64,000 nt of DNA from Raphanus sativus (lineage: Eukaryota; Streptophyta; Magnoliopsida; Brassicales; Brassicaceae): contig NC_079516.1 in the NCBI RefSeq assembly GCF_000801105.2, positions 9,424,001 to 9,488,000 on the forward strand. The letters run 5' to 3'. The notes under the pieces are model-generated. The model worked only from the letters and a program-made list of their open reading frames with translations. It did no database searches and was not told where the DNA came from. Shown one piece after another: positions 36,492-48,999 of this stretch. Every line of letters starts with the position of its first letter. The stretch's first letter is position 1. Both the position numbers and the translations under genes were made by a program.

Positions 36492-37310
36492 TCTATTTTA
36501 TTAAACTGAAGTACAAAATAATACTTCCCTATTTTTAAATGAGTTTTAATAGATTTTCTTTCTATTCTGATTAATTCTAACCATTTTATTTATTATCTTA
36601 TCTAAATAAATCCACATCATTTATTACAGAAGTACAAAACATAACTTATCTATTTTCAATTGTTTTATTATATCTTTTGCATTCACTTTTTTCATTTTAA
36701 TTACTTTATTAATTATCTTTACAATAATATTTCGATATCATTTATTTTTATATATAAACCATAATAATTTGACATTTGAATGAAATTTCTCCATTTATGA
36801 AAAAATTCAAAATGGTTAACAAAGAGTTTTTTTAATTTATTTACATATTCAGTTAGACATAGACATTCGAATACATGTTCAGCTAAAGTTGTTTCTTTCA
36901 GGTATCAATTTTTTTTTGGATTTTGAAATTTGGCTTCACACAGATATTATAAAGTTTCATGTAGATTACGAGTCGATTGTTTTCAAGTCAGAATGAATTC
37001 GGTTTTGATGTATAGAAACCTAAAATATCCAAAATAATGTATTTGAAACGCGTTAAAAAATTAATATATTTGAAACCAAAAGTAATCATATTAACACATT
37101 CGGTAAAATTAACCAAATAACAAAAGTAACCATATTACTTTATTTGATTCTACTTCATTTTGATGTATAGAAATCTAAATATATTCAGATATTTATATAA
37201 TTAATTATATAATGACACATATAAAATATATAAGACTAATCATGAAAAAAACAAAATATTAATTTATAAGAAAATAAGAATTAATATCCGACGTGCGGAT
37301 CAATCTCTAG
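36492..37310 (+). mobile_element. Helitron, non-autonomous (copy 2)
   Basis: Begins TCTATTTTATTAAACTGAAG after A (36491) and ends TCTCTAG before T (37311). A short hairpin TCCG...CGGA sits about 12 bases before the end. It is related to copy 1 at its 5' end and only 25 bases away from it. Confidence 0.7.
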
Positions 37311-40199
37311 TATGCATTTAAACTCCTGGAACCAATCGTCCTAATCAAAGTAATAATATAGATGATTGGTTGAGATTTATCTCCTTATTTTAGTTTTATT
37401 TATTTTTAAATCACTAAACTTTACCAATCATGTTATAGGTTTATTTTTAGTAGTTAAAGCCTACATCAAGTTTCTATAATTTTTTAACAATCGTGTTTTA
37501 CCTTTATTTTTAAAGCTTCAGAAAAAATTAAAGTAAATTTGTTTCTTATGTATTTTAGGTAAAAAACTTAAACTTTTCTTTTATAGGCCGTAGAATTTCT
37601 GTAAAATAAAAAAACTATCTATAATATCAAATAAATTAGATAATCATAATTAAAATATCTATAAATATTTAATTTAATTTTGGGTGTTTTCAAAATTATT
37701 GAAATATTTTAAATAACATAATTATTATTTACATATCACATTTTAAATGACAGTAAAAATATTAATATAAATTATTTAATTGATTAAAATTAATTATTTT
37801 ATATATACGTTACATAATTCATATATTTTATTTTAAAATATTTACAGCTTATAACTTACAACTACAACAAATTTAACTACATCAAAAGTCTTTACAAAAA
37901 AATCTCGAGTAACAACTTTACAGATACAACTAATTTATTTACATATAAAATTTTACAGTTAATTTTAAAACCACAGTTGAACCAATCATCACCAATAATG
38001 TTTATTTATTTATTTATTTTTGAAGGTAGAAATAATGATGTTGAAGAGGAACTTGTGTATTAATAAATTTCGACACGTGAATTTACCAACTGATGTAACA
38101 AAATGATTTTATAAATGGCCCAAGGCTGTTATCTTTTTTTTTTGTAGGGATACAATTGATGAAGACCAAAATAGAGCCTGAATAAATAATTTATTTTCTT
38201 ATACTATATTTTCACAATAAATAGGAAATTTTGAATCCAATGTTTTAGTCTACGTATTGGATTCTTAATGTAAAATTTGCTATTTTCTTTGTAGTTGTGG
38301 TAACAGACTCTCCACATGAAAAATCAACTTGTTGTCTTTCTGCACATGTATTTTTAGAATATACCTTCCTTTTCAAGTTGTGTTTTGCAAATTAAATATA
38401 TTTATATTATTTTTAAACGGGAACTGTAAAGAATAATTTATCTAATAAAGATATTGAACAATGAAGTCTTCACAGATGCCTGCTTATTTTCTATGGCTTA
38501 TGTCATTTTCTCATAATCGCAATTGTATATCTAATCTATTAATTTAAAGTCTTATAATTTTTTATGTGTGATATATTATTTGGACCATCCCTTAGAAAGT
38601 TTATCAAATTATATACCATTTAGTTATGATATATTTCAATATTTTTTTTAATTTGAAATATAGATAACAATTTTCTTTTTAAAATTGTAACAAAATGTTT
38701 GTAAAATATTTTCAAAATTTATTTTTCGTAATTAATTAATTTTAATAATCATTAAAATATAATTATCACTAAAATTAATTCAGTTTTAATTAAAAAATAA
38801 GAGTTATATAAAATATTTTAATTATATTTACTGATAATTACAGTTTAATTAATTATTTTTTAAAATGCATTTTTAAAAAGATTTCATTAGAAATTGTTTT
38901 AAAATATCCATTTGTATTTCAAATAAAAATATATTAAAATATATGATTTAAACTATCATATTGGAGTTCAATCTAGACTTCATGTGTTATAATTTTAATT
39001 TTGGACTATCAAACACGGTTTCATCTAAATCATTCAGACTTCTTGATACATAACATATTTATTTCTACAAGTATCATAAACATGTTTAAACAATTCTATC
39101 AAAATCTATCCATACCTATTCAGATCTTTTTTTTTGAGAATTCAAATCAAATTAGTCATTAGTCCCAGACTAATCCACAACATATTTCGAAAATGAAATC
39201 ACATCTACTTAATAAACAGTTCACTTATATACTAATGTCAATATTAATTATATAAATATATCTGACTGTAAATAGAAAAAATACAGATATCACAATTACA
39301 TACATTTTTAATTATTTTATATTATAAATCTAAGTCTGTACAATAATAATAATAATCTTATAATATAATGTATAATGAGCAGTTTATATATACTTCAATA
39401 ATCATAAAATCATTCCACATATTTTTAATTAAAAATGCATATTAATGTAATAGTATGTTAGTATAGTTTTGAAAATCATTAATAAAATACACCATAACAC
39501 GATTCCATAAAGTTGTAATTATTATAAATTACTATATTTTCTACATAAAATATTCACAAACATATAAACTAAAAAAATTTCAAATTCTAGATATTTTGAA
39601 TATCATAATAATTATTTTTTTTTAGATTTTGTTCAATCTGTAACTAAGAAATCTTACATTCATTAATGTTCATATATTTTTTCAGAACACCTAATCGATT
39701 ATAGATGAAATCATATATATTAAATCCAATTTTAAACATACTATACATTCACTAATATATCCAATTAAAAATAGATTCAAATTGAATTATCTAAAATCAC
39801 TTTAAAAAAACCTCAAACCATTTAAAATTGGATGAAAATTTTAAATTAAGGTTAGAAATTTTTAGGGTGACTTATTTTGAGTTAGAGATGGTGTGGACTT
39901 ATGGCTGACTCTTCATATACAAAGACTTATATTGGTTTTTAGAGCCCATTGATGGCTTACGATATTTCTAGAAAATAGAAAAGATGAATTCAAACAATCG
40001 ATAAAACAAAATAAATATTTAGTTATAAAAAATGAAATTTAACAAGGCTTAGTGGTTGAAGTAGACATTACCTCGGAGATATCTTGTCAATCGTTGAGAT
40101 GTAAAACACTATAAGATATTTTAAATATATTCAAGTCAGATTCATTGTTAACAATAAACAAATCTTCAAATTCTATAAAGACATAATTTAATACCTTTT
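37311..40199. other. Long AT-rich spacer
   Basis: No gene or complete transposon recognised in about 2.9 kb. A short (TTTA)n run lies near 38005-38020. The base composition resembles decayed transposon sequence. Confidence 0.5.
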
Positions 40200-42551
40200 C
40201 ACCACTTGTAAATGTTATTGCTTTGTTTGAAAGAGAACCCGTTTGAGTGCCATCATTCTTCAAGCATTACATTATGTCTTTATAGACACTACCAACCTTA
40301 AAAATCTTAGAACCATAAAAATGTGCCCATTCTCAACGTAGACTCCAAACGTGAAAGTCTTCCCAACAATCTGAGTTATTGCGTCATACAAATCATCAAA
40401 ATCTTAAAGCTGATAAAAACTCAAATTCTGTTTCAATATTCCAATTTAATTAAAAAAATAAAACAATACTATGTATATGTACCTCGTAAAAAGAACCATT
40501 TAAAAATTATGTAATAGATTCAGATCTCAATCCCCTTGCCACCATGTCGAGAAGCATGAACTTTGCTTCTCCTGTATCACCATTTACCATCAAATGATGC
40601 TTAAACATAAAAAATGTATTTAAGCATGTTGAATATATACTAATAATCGTCATAATTGTGTAACAGAATAAAACTTATCTTTTACCTTGGATACAAATAA
40701 ATAACATTTTCCTTACATACCTCATACCACCAAATATGCGAAGTAATCTCTTGTCCATTAAGAATCTTCATATTAGTTCTCACCTTAAAAACTGTTTTGT
40801 TGCACGTCATACAACCAAAGTAATACCATCCCCAGTCCGAATCAATTTCATAGACAATACACATGACCAAATTTATTTCAGCCTACAATTCAAGTACAAA
40901 ATTAGAATTATTTTAAATTACAATTTACTGAAAAAGATAAAAATTATTAACAAAACATACCAATGAAATTTTTTTTTAACAACACCACTAATCTCAAGAC
41001 ATCATGTTAATTCATGGATGCTTCTTTGTTGGGATCAGTGGCGGACCCATCACTTAAGTTTACCTGTGTCATAATATAGATTTTTTGAAAAAATTGTAAA
41101 AGAGTGTCATTTGGAAGGATTGAACCCGGGTTGAGGGGTGTCAAAACCTGCTATATTGCCATTTACGCTACTAAATCAACACTGTTATATGTACAAAACA
41201 GTTATTTATTATCATTTAACCTGTGTCAGCTGACCCACATAATCTCTTAGTGGGTCCGCCTCTGGCTGGGATAGCAGCCATTTGTCACATTTATCTTGCA
41301 CACCATTACCAGATACGAACTCAAGTTTTTCATCTCTTGTCTCGCAAAAGGCAAGGAGTTTCTCCTCTTCATTAAACCTTTACCGTGTATTTATAATAAT
41401 AAATTTCTGACCTTTAAAAAGCTAATGATACAAAATGTAAATCTATACTATTAGAACGACTCATTACAATTCTTTGAATGCGTCAGCTTCCCCTATGGAA
41501 GGATTTATCACGATGACAGACACCTCAAATTCATTGCACATTTATATTTCACCTGTCAAATACAAAACCAATTTATATCGAATAAAGCTAACTACTTCCA
41601 TAATCATTAGTTTATGAAAAATACAGTTAAAGAGTATTAATCAAACTTCTAAATCGTCCGATCTTAACAAATCTGATTAGACAAATTGTCATTCCATCTT
41701 CATTTTGTGTGCAACCTTCATACACGATCTCGACATACTTTCCCCATAAATAACATGAAATTTTTGAGTTACTGTATTGCACATAAAATATAACAAAATT
41801 AACATTTAACGTATATATTGAAATCATAAAAAACTTATTAGATTATAAATATATTTTTTATGGATCAAACTTGTCTAGCAGATGGAACTCAAGTTTCCTC
41901 CTTGGTTTACCGGAACACTAAATTGTTTCAAGCTCTCCCAACTCAACAACGTCCGCAAATTCATATTAAACAAATAAATTTGATTAGATAAGCTTTTAAG
42001 AAATGATTTATTCAGAAATAAATTAAATCATTGTAAATAGTACCAATGAGGAAACATGGTTAAAGGGATCCACTCATAACCAACTGGAAATCGACCAAAC
42101 TCAGAAACATGTCATCGTTCACATGATTGGATCTGATGATTGTTGTATTATGAACGAATGTCATCTTATAGGGGGATGCTCAGTTGGTCTGTACATTCCT
42201 GTTGCATGGCGTAATGAGAAATTTTGAATTTTATCTACGCTCCAACTGGTAGAAGTCTCCCCTTACTTTGCAGGTACTCCTCCTTGCACGAAGCATTAAT
42301 TTTTTATCCCTGTTACATGTTCATATAAAAATTGATGATAGTAAGTAATGTCACGATTCAAATGTCAACATATAATATAATTGACTCAATAATATTAAAA
42401 CATGATAATAATAATCTAAGATCATTTCAAGTGTTTCTTCAGAGACGGAGTTGTAATGTTTCCAAGTATGTAACACTTTTACGTGAACCTTCCAGCCGCA
42501 TTTGAAATGTTTCACATCACTCAATAGCTTGAACGGCATAAGATAATTCAT
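40200..42551 (-). pseudogene. Decayed RPA70-like (OB-fold, DUF223-type) gene
   Basis: Minus-strand remnants appear in the order of replication protein A 70-kDa-like proteins. First is the start region (42551 to about 42417: KLLSDVKHFKCGWKVHVKVL, TWKHYNSVSEETLEMIL). Then come KMTFVHNTTIIRSNHVNDDM (about 42165), KPRRKLEFHLLDKF (about 41900), SKISCYLWGKYVEIVYEG with DGMTICLIRFVKIGRF (41780-41650), the zinc-ribbon-like DWGWYYFGCMTCNKTVFKV (about 40830), and HHLMVNGDTGEAKFMLLDMV (about 40590). Stops and frame changes separate them. In Brassicaceae such genes are numerous, and many travel in Helitrons; I cannot delimit a Helitron here. A hAT-like MITE interrupts it at 41036-41264. Confidence 0.7.
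41036..41264. mobile_element. hAT-like MITE inside the RPA70-like pseudogene
   Basis: 229 bp starting CAGTGGCGGACCCA and ending TGGGTCCGCCTCTG (complement CAGAGGCGGACCCA). The 8-bp flanks GTTGGGAT (41028-41035) and GCTGGGAT (41265-41272) match at 7 of 8 bases. Both the ends and the duplication length fit hAT. Confidence 0.75.
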
Positions 42552-43262
42552 ATTGTTTTTTTTTGCTGCCTCGAAATGGTTTGGAGTTTAAGTCGATGTA
42601 ACTGGTTGTATTTATAACATAAGCTCAATAGGGTATTCAAGTGCAACTTAAATTTTATTGTTAGAGAATATCTTACGTTAGTTAAAGAAATTACAGATAT
42701 TTTGTGAATGTACATTTCCTAAAAAAGCATCTATACAGTTAAGATAATATTTAGGCAATCTATCTTTGTAACATATACGTGCGGGTCAATTTAATTTTTG
42801 AAACTAGTAAAAAGATTTTCTTCCGTAAATAGCAATATATGCATTTAAGTACATGAATTAATTATTTAATAGTGTAGATTCTTACACAATCGGCCAATTA
42901 TGCGATATATGCTATAAGAAGATATGAAAACTTTCATATATACATTATTTAATATATTGACCCTCGCCCAAGTTTCATATATAATGTTCCATACTAGAAA
43001 TTTGAAATATACCTTCGGAAATGTATCATGTGATTTAATTTAAATCTGAAAAATATTCAGTCAAGGTAAAATAATAAATATCTATGATTTAAATAATTTA
43101 AACGAATGATACAAAAATTTAGTATTGTTAGGATTATATAAATTCATGATTTTTGAAAATAGTATTTAAAAAAAAATAATCACATCAGTTAGCATTGTTA
43201 GGAATAGTCTGGATTTTATGAAGATTATGTAAACAATTCATCGGTTGCGTTCTTCATAAAAT
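42552..43262. other. Spacer, nothing recognised
   Basis: AT-rich; no gene seen. The sequence near 42780-42809 (GTGCGGGTC...CTAG) faintly resembles a Helitron 3' end without a matching start. Confidence 0.5.
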
Positions 43263-43378
43263 GAAACTGAATCCAGCAAAGGAAACTTCCCTTGATTACA
43301 ATACCAGTGCGTGAAGCTGTGAAACTGAATCCAGCAAAGGAAACTTCCCTTGATTATAATACCAGTGCGTGAAACCGT
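43263..43378. repeat. 58-bp tandem duplication downstream of 7TM gene
   Basis: Two adjacent copies (43263-43320 and 43321-43378) starting GAAACTGAATCCAGCAAAGG and differing at only a few positions. Confidence 0.85.
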
Positions 43379-43633
43379 GAAACTTTGTAAAAACAAAAAA
43401 ACAGTCTGTATATATATAGCAGGAGATCTTCAGTGGAACTTTTGTCCTTATAGAAAGTAAACAAGTAAGACTACAAGAACTTTGATCTGAGTAAATAAGA
43501 GTCCTTAAGGGTCATAAAAACATCTTACTCAGGCACAAAGGTTTAAAGATTTACATAAAGGTTACATACTAGGATGCAAAGACTCAGTAACCTGGGTATA
43601 GACTCTCATTAGATATAGGCTACTACCTGAAGT

Positions 43634-45540
43634 TTACTCGCGTTTGTCCTCCTCAACCTCGTCTGCAAGCCCGTATAGAAGTTCATTCCTTTCAACATCG
43701 CCTGTAATCTTAACTCCACCACTCGTCAACGATATACCTTCCTCTTCAAACTCGTCCCCTGTTTCTGCTAAGTATGAATACCTGCAAAGGTGCAAATATA
43801 TACATCTCTCGGTGAATACTTTCATATCTTTTGAAGTTGACATTTGGACCATTAAAGTAAAAAAAAAAACAATTGAGAAAAAAAAATGGTAGAACCTGGT
43901 GGGGTTGTTGGATGGAGCCCAAAGGATGCATATGACTGCTAATAGTCCATAAGATAGTAGATTCCAAAACGCTGGAATGATCCACGCCATTCGCCAGAAT
44001 TCGCTTAAAGGGTCACTTGCGTTGAAGTAAAGCTGATAAAGAGACAAATAAGAATGTTCCTTTGACTACTTGGAGTGTTTCAAGTAATACTTAAGAGTCA
44101 GTTACCTCAAAACCAATCCAAGCAATAGAGAACAGAACAGAGATAGCTAGTGCGTTGGTGAAATTCCTATATAGCTCAAGCTTAGCCATGTTTCTCTTAA
44201 TCTGCAGTTGGAAACTAAGACGGATAAGAAGCTAAAAAAAAGCGGTAAAAGAAGAGAGCAGTTACTGAGTCTCTCTCTCTAACCTGAAGTTTCTCAAGGG
44301 TTCTTGCCAACGATGAGAAAATCCACAGAATAAAACAAGCATCCAATATCGCCACTGGAATCACCAAATACATCACTGTCTTACCAGAAAAGTCATTAAT
44401 GTTTCCCAAATGCTCAACCAACTCAAGACCCTCCGTCGCAACGAAATAAACAACTCCAAGAAGAACCACCTTAGACGTTATCCCACCGAGAGTAGGCTTC
44501 ACCACCCCAAAACCCATAGAAACAACCAAAAGAAGAAGCCTCGAAAGCGTCTTCTTAATGGAGGAAAAAGTCACAGCCCACAGAGTAACATCCATCGGTC
44601 TCATCCCGGTAGAATCGAAATTAGCGTACTCAAAGTACCTAACAGCCATCTCACACATCCCAAGCGCAATAACCAAAGTGATATGATAGTGCAGGTGAAT
44701 GATATCTTTCCAGAACTTAACAAACCTCAGAAACCAAACGAGACCTAGCAAGAGATAAGACAATGACATGAACCCGAAAAACTTCATCAAAGGAGCAACC
44801 TTTCCCGGTAAATAACCGTTAGGGTTCTTCCAAACCGTTCTTCCTCTGATCAAAGTACCGTCCAAACCCGGGTCACATATCACGAAGTAAAGATAGTACA
44901 TCCCTGTCTTGTTTATCACCACGGTCTCTGGAGACATGGTGACTTGTGTTTTGTTCCCTTTAAAGAAAGTCTTGATCTGTCTCGGCCACTTATCATCATC
45001 ATTAGAATCTCTCTTGATGATGACTTCACCGAGAGTGCAAGAGCCAGCGTCTGCAAGGTCAGGAGTGCAGCAAATAGCAGCGTTGTTTTTGAGGAAAGAT
45101 CCACCGATTCGGTCACGGTCTTTGACCTCGAGTAGTATCGCTTCGACCAGACCTGTGGTGGACTGCATAGGGTTCTGTTTGCTTGCGGATTCCTTAGTCC
45201 TCACAAAGGTTACGTCATCAAACCTAAGATTAGATTAGATTAGAGGCTATACAACTTTTAACTATTTATTTATTAAGTAAAAGGGAGAGAGATTGATTGA
45301 TAGAGACCTTATAAAGGACTTTCCTTTAAGAGATGTGTCGGAAGAAGAAGAAGTGTTAAGGTGTTGAGAGTTGGAGGCGTAGAGACCTTCGCTGCCGCCG
45401 TGGAAGAAACGAGCGTTGGCTTGTGGGATGAATTTTTCGTTCTTGTAGTCGTGGATCGAGGCATTGGAAGCTCCGATGTTGATGATGCTTACGAGGAGCA
45501 GAATCCGAACCGCCCAGAATCGTGTTGAGCGATTTTCCAT
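43634..45540 (-). CDS. Lung seven transmembrane receptor family protein
   Basis: Five exons on the minus strand: 45308-45540, 44284-45223, 44106-44201, 43896-44032 and 43634-43781, 517 residues with consistent phases. A signal peptide is visible (about 1-24, with WAVRILLLVSIINIGAS). A lumenal/extracellular domain follows to about residue 218, with a conserved-looking cysteine pair (ICCTPD) and the MYYLYFVICDP strand. Seven hydrophobic segments then run from MKFFGFMSLSYLLLGLVWFL to NLLSYGLLAVICILWAP, and the tail is acidic and cytosolic, ending EEDKRE. Relatives are animal GPR107/GPR108 and plant candidate GPCR-like proteins of the Golgi/endosomal system; the ligand is unknown. I chose the ATG at 45540 because it starts directly at the signal peptide; an in-frame upstream ATG at 45618 is possible. 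By position it is the At1g61670 orthologue. Confidence 0.9.
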
Positions 45541-46989
45541 GGGAATTGGTGATCTGAAGATTCTCGATCCGGGAAAGGGAAGGGAAGAGATACTTTGGTG
45601 GGTACGGAGCTGGGACAATCGGACATTGAATTAACTAAATACACAGATGTCTAAAGGTTACTAATAATACTACAAAAATACTCTGCAAAGTTAGATGTCT
45701 AGAAATCAATTTTTGATGAAATGAAAATATAGTTCTTATTGGTAAATTGTAGAATTTTAGAAATGTGGTAATTCTAATTTCATCTTATAATTTCGGGAGA
45801 ATTTGCCAAATGACCAAGTTATAGAAGGTAATTAATGTTAGAATATTGATTTTGACATAATTTAATCCATAAAAATTTTACAATTTTTTATTCGGTAATA
45901 CCTTCTTTTTTTCCAAGTTGCCAATAAGAGAGAGAGAAAAATGATGAGTCAATAATTTAACACTCTATAATCAGTTATCACGCCACGTAATACCACCAAC
46001 ACTACACGTGTATTTATCACATAAATATACATCCGATTTTTCTATACCATATCACTGAAATAAAATAGAATTCTAAATCCACTCGCATCTCGTAAATAAT
46101 AAATTTAATTCTAAACTTCAATCTTTAAATATTAAACCCTAAACCTTAAACCTCACATTTCCGTCTAAAAACTAAACACTAAACCCTAATTGATGAACCC
46201 TAAGCCCAAATATAAACGCTAAATCCTAATTAGTAAACCTTAAATCCATATATAAATTTAAACTCAATTATCAAAATCTAAAAATAATATATAATATTAT
46301 GTAATATAAAAACAAAAATTAATACTATTATAAAATAAAACTAAGTAAAATTACCTAATATCGGATTGTCTTCTACTCAGTGCTTGTTATAATTATTTAA
46401 CTTGACTTTAAAGGTAGATTGCTAGTATGGTTGAAAGCAGCTACTTGTTGGGAAACAAGTATCCACATCTTCTATGTTCATATGGAACCTTGTTACAATA
46501 AATCTTCTTATGGCGTCATCTCCTCTGATCCATCTATCATTCATTGTTGTTATAGCTGATATACCATGAATTTGACCTGATTTTAGCTGTGGTTTATAGG
46601 TGTTTTAGGATAGATTTAATATGTTTTAGAGTCTAAATAGCATATTTACAGGTTCATGAGCAATTGGAGAGAATATGATAATTTTAAAGCATTTTAGAAC
46701 ATTTTAGAGCATTTTAGAGATTTCATCCGAGATGACCATGTCCACCACCACTTTAGTTATTTAAAAAAGATACCTTTACAATATAATTTGAATGGACACA
46801 ACTTTTCAACTTAAATAGAATTCATACCCTTTGGAATTAATCAGGATTCTTATTAATAATAGATTAAAACTAAAAACTCTGTTAAAACGGTTACGACTGA
46901 AGAGAATTTTAAAGTGAAAATAATTAAAACATGTTAAATGATAGAAATGGCTGAGAAAAAAGAGACTCATAGAGAAGCTTTACCTGTAA
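45541..46989. other. Upstream region of 7TM gene and AT-rich spacer
   Basis: No gene. It contains a degenerate telomere-like tract (about 46131-46260, repeated AAACCCTA/TAAACCTTAAA words) and a short GCATTTTAGA repeat near 46690-46720. Confidence 0.5.
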
Positions 46990-47760
46990 TCCTTAAGCAT
47001 GCATTTGTAGGAACATTTTAAAGTCGAACTCGACGTTGAAGAACTCGTTAGTTTTGAGAGCAGCTGAAAGCTGTCTCTAAAGATGCATGGATCTTCTAAT
47101 ATTTATTTATTTATTGTTTAAAATGGTAAACTCTACCTCCAAAACTACCACTCTCTAACTGTAAACTTCAAACTACATTAGTCAACTCTAAAATATAAAC
47201 GTATATTAACCCTTTAATGAAACTTTTTTGATCATTTATTTTTGTTGGTTCTTTTGGTAAAAAGAAAACTAAAAGAAGGTATCCTAAGGAATTTATCTAA
47301 ATTTTAAGCATTACTTATTCCTTTTTGAAACTAAACTCTTAAGGAGTCATATAATATCAAATAGGAGATAAACCATGTGCAAAGAAAAACTGATTCCTTT
47401 TTTCTTTGCTTTAAATTAACAATACATTATTACAAAGGAAAAAAAAGAATTAACAATACCATTATTACAAAGGAAAGAACAAAATCCACTGCGTTTTCAC
47501 GTTAAGGATCTAAAACAGATTGAGAATTTTTGACACAAATTTCCTTATTTAAAGTGCTAATAGATTGATATTTGTAGACCAACTCATCTTTTAAAGCTTT
47601 TAACAAAAACATAATAAAAAGAAAAGAAAAAACCAGAGGCAGTCATGGATTACGATGGTGGATTTCATGAGGTCGAAGCCGATGGTAAACTATTTCTGGT
47701 ATACCACCACCCGAAGTACCAACATATACCGCAAATAAAAAGCACACCCTCACCTGATGA
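46990..47760 (+). repeat. Inverted, truncated copy of DC1 upstream region and first codons
   Basis: Reads as the reverse complement of about 33598-34695. It includes the promoter-side sequence AGCAGCTGAAAGCTGTCTCT and, next to the ATG, AACAAAAACATAATAAAAAG. Similarity ends at CACCTGATGA (47760). Confidence 0.75.
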
Positions 47761-47779
47761 TTTAAGATTTAAGATTTGA
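47645..47779 (+). pseudogene. 5' fragment of a DC1-domain gene
   Basis: The ATG at 47645 opens a frame starting MDYDGGFHEVEADGK, closely matching the start MDYEGGFHEVETDGK of the DC1 gene at 33705. Only about 39 codons are homologous. The frame then runs into unrelated AT-rich repeat and stops at 47777-47779. No zinc finger remains. It lies in the opposite orientation, 14 kb from its relative. Confidence 0.8.
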
Positions 47780-48233
47780 CATTAAATTTTGAAAATATTA
47801 ATTTTTGAGTTTATATTTAAGATTTGAAGTTAAATTCAAGATTTCATGTTAAATATAAGAGTTTAAAGTTTTTGTTTAGAGTTTAGGGATTGTGTTTTTA
47901 ATATTTTGGTTTTTGAGGTTTTTGGGTTTTTGGGTTTTTGAATTTTTGGGTTTAGGGTTTAGGGTTTAGAGTTTAGAGTTTAGAGTTTTTGGAGGTAAAT
48001 AAAATGGAATAAGATGGAAAGTTAAAATATTAAAATTAATTAAATAATTTCTTACGATTTAAAAACAATTGATGATTTTAGCACTAAAATCATATTATAA
48101 ATATTAAAAATAATGAACTCTTATTTATAGACGTGAAAATATGAATGTGAACAAGTAATATATACTGTTATTTTATTAATTAATATTTGTAGACTGTTGA
48201 AAAATGTCCAAAAAAGGTGCTCTTGAATTACTC
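47761..48233. repeat. Telomere-like and TTTGGGTTT-rich low-complexity tract
   Basis: AAGATTT words are followed by GGTTTTTGGGTTTTTGGGTT and then GGGTTTAGGGTTTAGGGTTT, degenerating to repeated TTTAGAG (about 47925-47990). Interstitial telomere-like repeats like this are common in crucifer genomes. Confidence 0.7.
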
Positions 48234-48999
48234 AAAAAACAATTTCATAACTAAAATAGTGGTGAGACAAGTAGATTATTTCATTGAGTGTATCTATTCT
48301 AAATGGTCACAAAAACTTCAATTTTCAAATTTTGGTCATTTAATCATTAGTTTTTGCGTGAACAACTTAAAACACCAAACTATACCAAATTAGGCATGTT
48401 GTTAATTAGCGAACTTAGAAATGGAGTCAATTAGTCGTCAAAAACTACATATAAAAACGATGCCGTTTTGTCGCTTTGAAGGAAAATAATCATAAAAAAT
48501 TTCAAATTTCAAATTTTGGCTTTTAAAAACACCAACTTTCATTTAGGAATTTTAAAGCACCAAGTTATGTAGGACTTTCACTTTAAATCCTAAACTATGT
48601 TGATTGAGTCAAATTAGACACATGGTGAAGTAGATGAATAGAACTAAAAATATTCATCAATAATTACAGTTAAGAAATTTGTTAGTTTGATTATTGATTT
48701 GTCGCGTAAAATATTTCTTATTTTAATTTATAAAACTTTTAATTGAATATACATTGATCAAGTAATTCTTATATAAGTAATTAAATATACATCAAATTAT
48801 ACATTGTTTCTTAGTGTTTTCTTTGTTTTATGTTTCTATTTTATTGAGAACTTATCCTTATCACATCTTGTATTCGCCATCATTACTTGATATAAAAAGG
48901 TTTGCTGATTTTGTATATATTAATTATAATTAAATTTATAAATTTTGGCCGTCGAAACATATTTTGAGATGTATATTGTATAAATCAACGTGCAGTTAA

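Noticed and set aside
42779..42809. Helitron 3' end (GTGCGGGTC...CTAG-T)
   Set aside because: No convincing hairpin and no matching 5' TC end; too weak to annotate.
46131..46260. Interstitial telomere from a chromosome fusion
   Set aside because: Only scattered degenerate AAACCCTA words, common in crucifer spacers and promoters; no tandem array of length.
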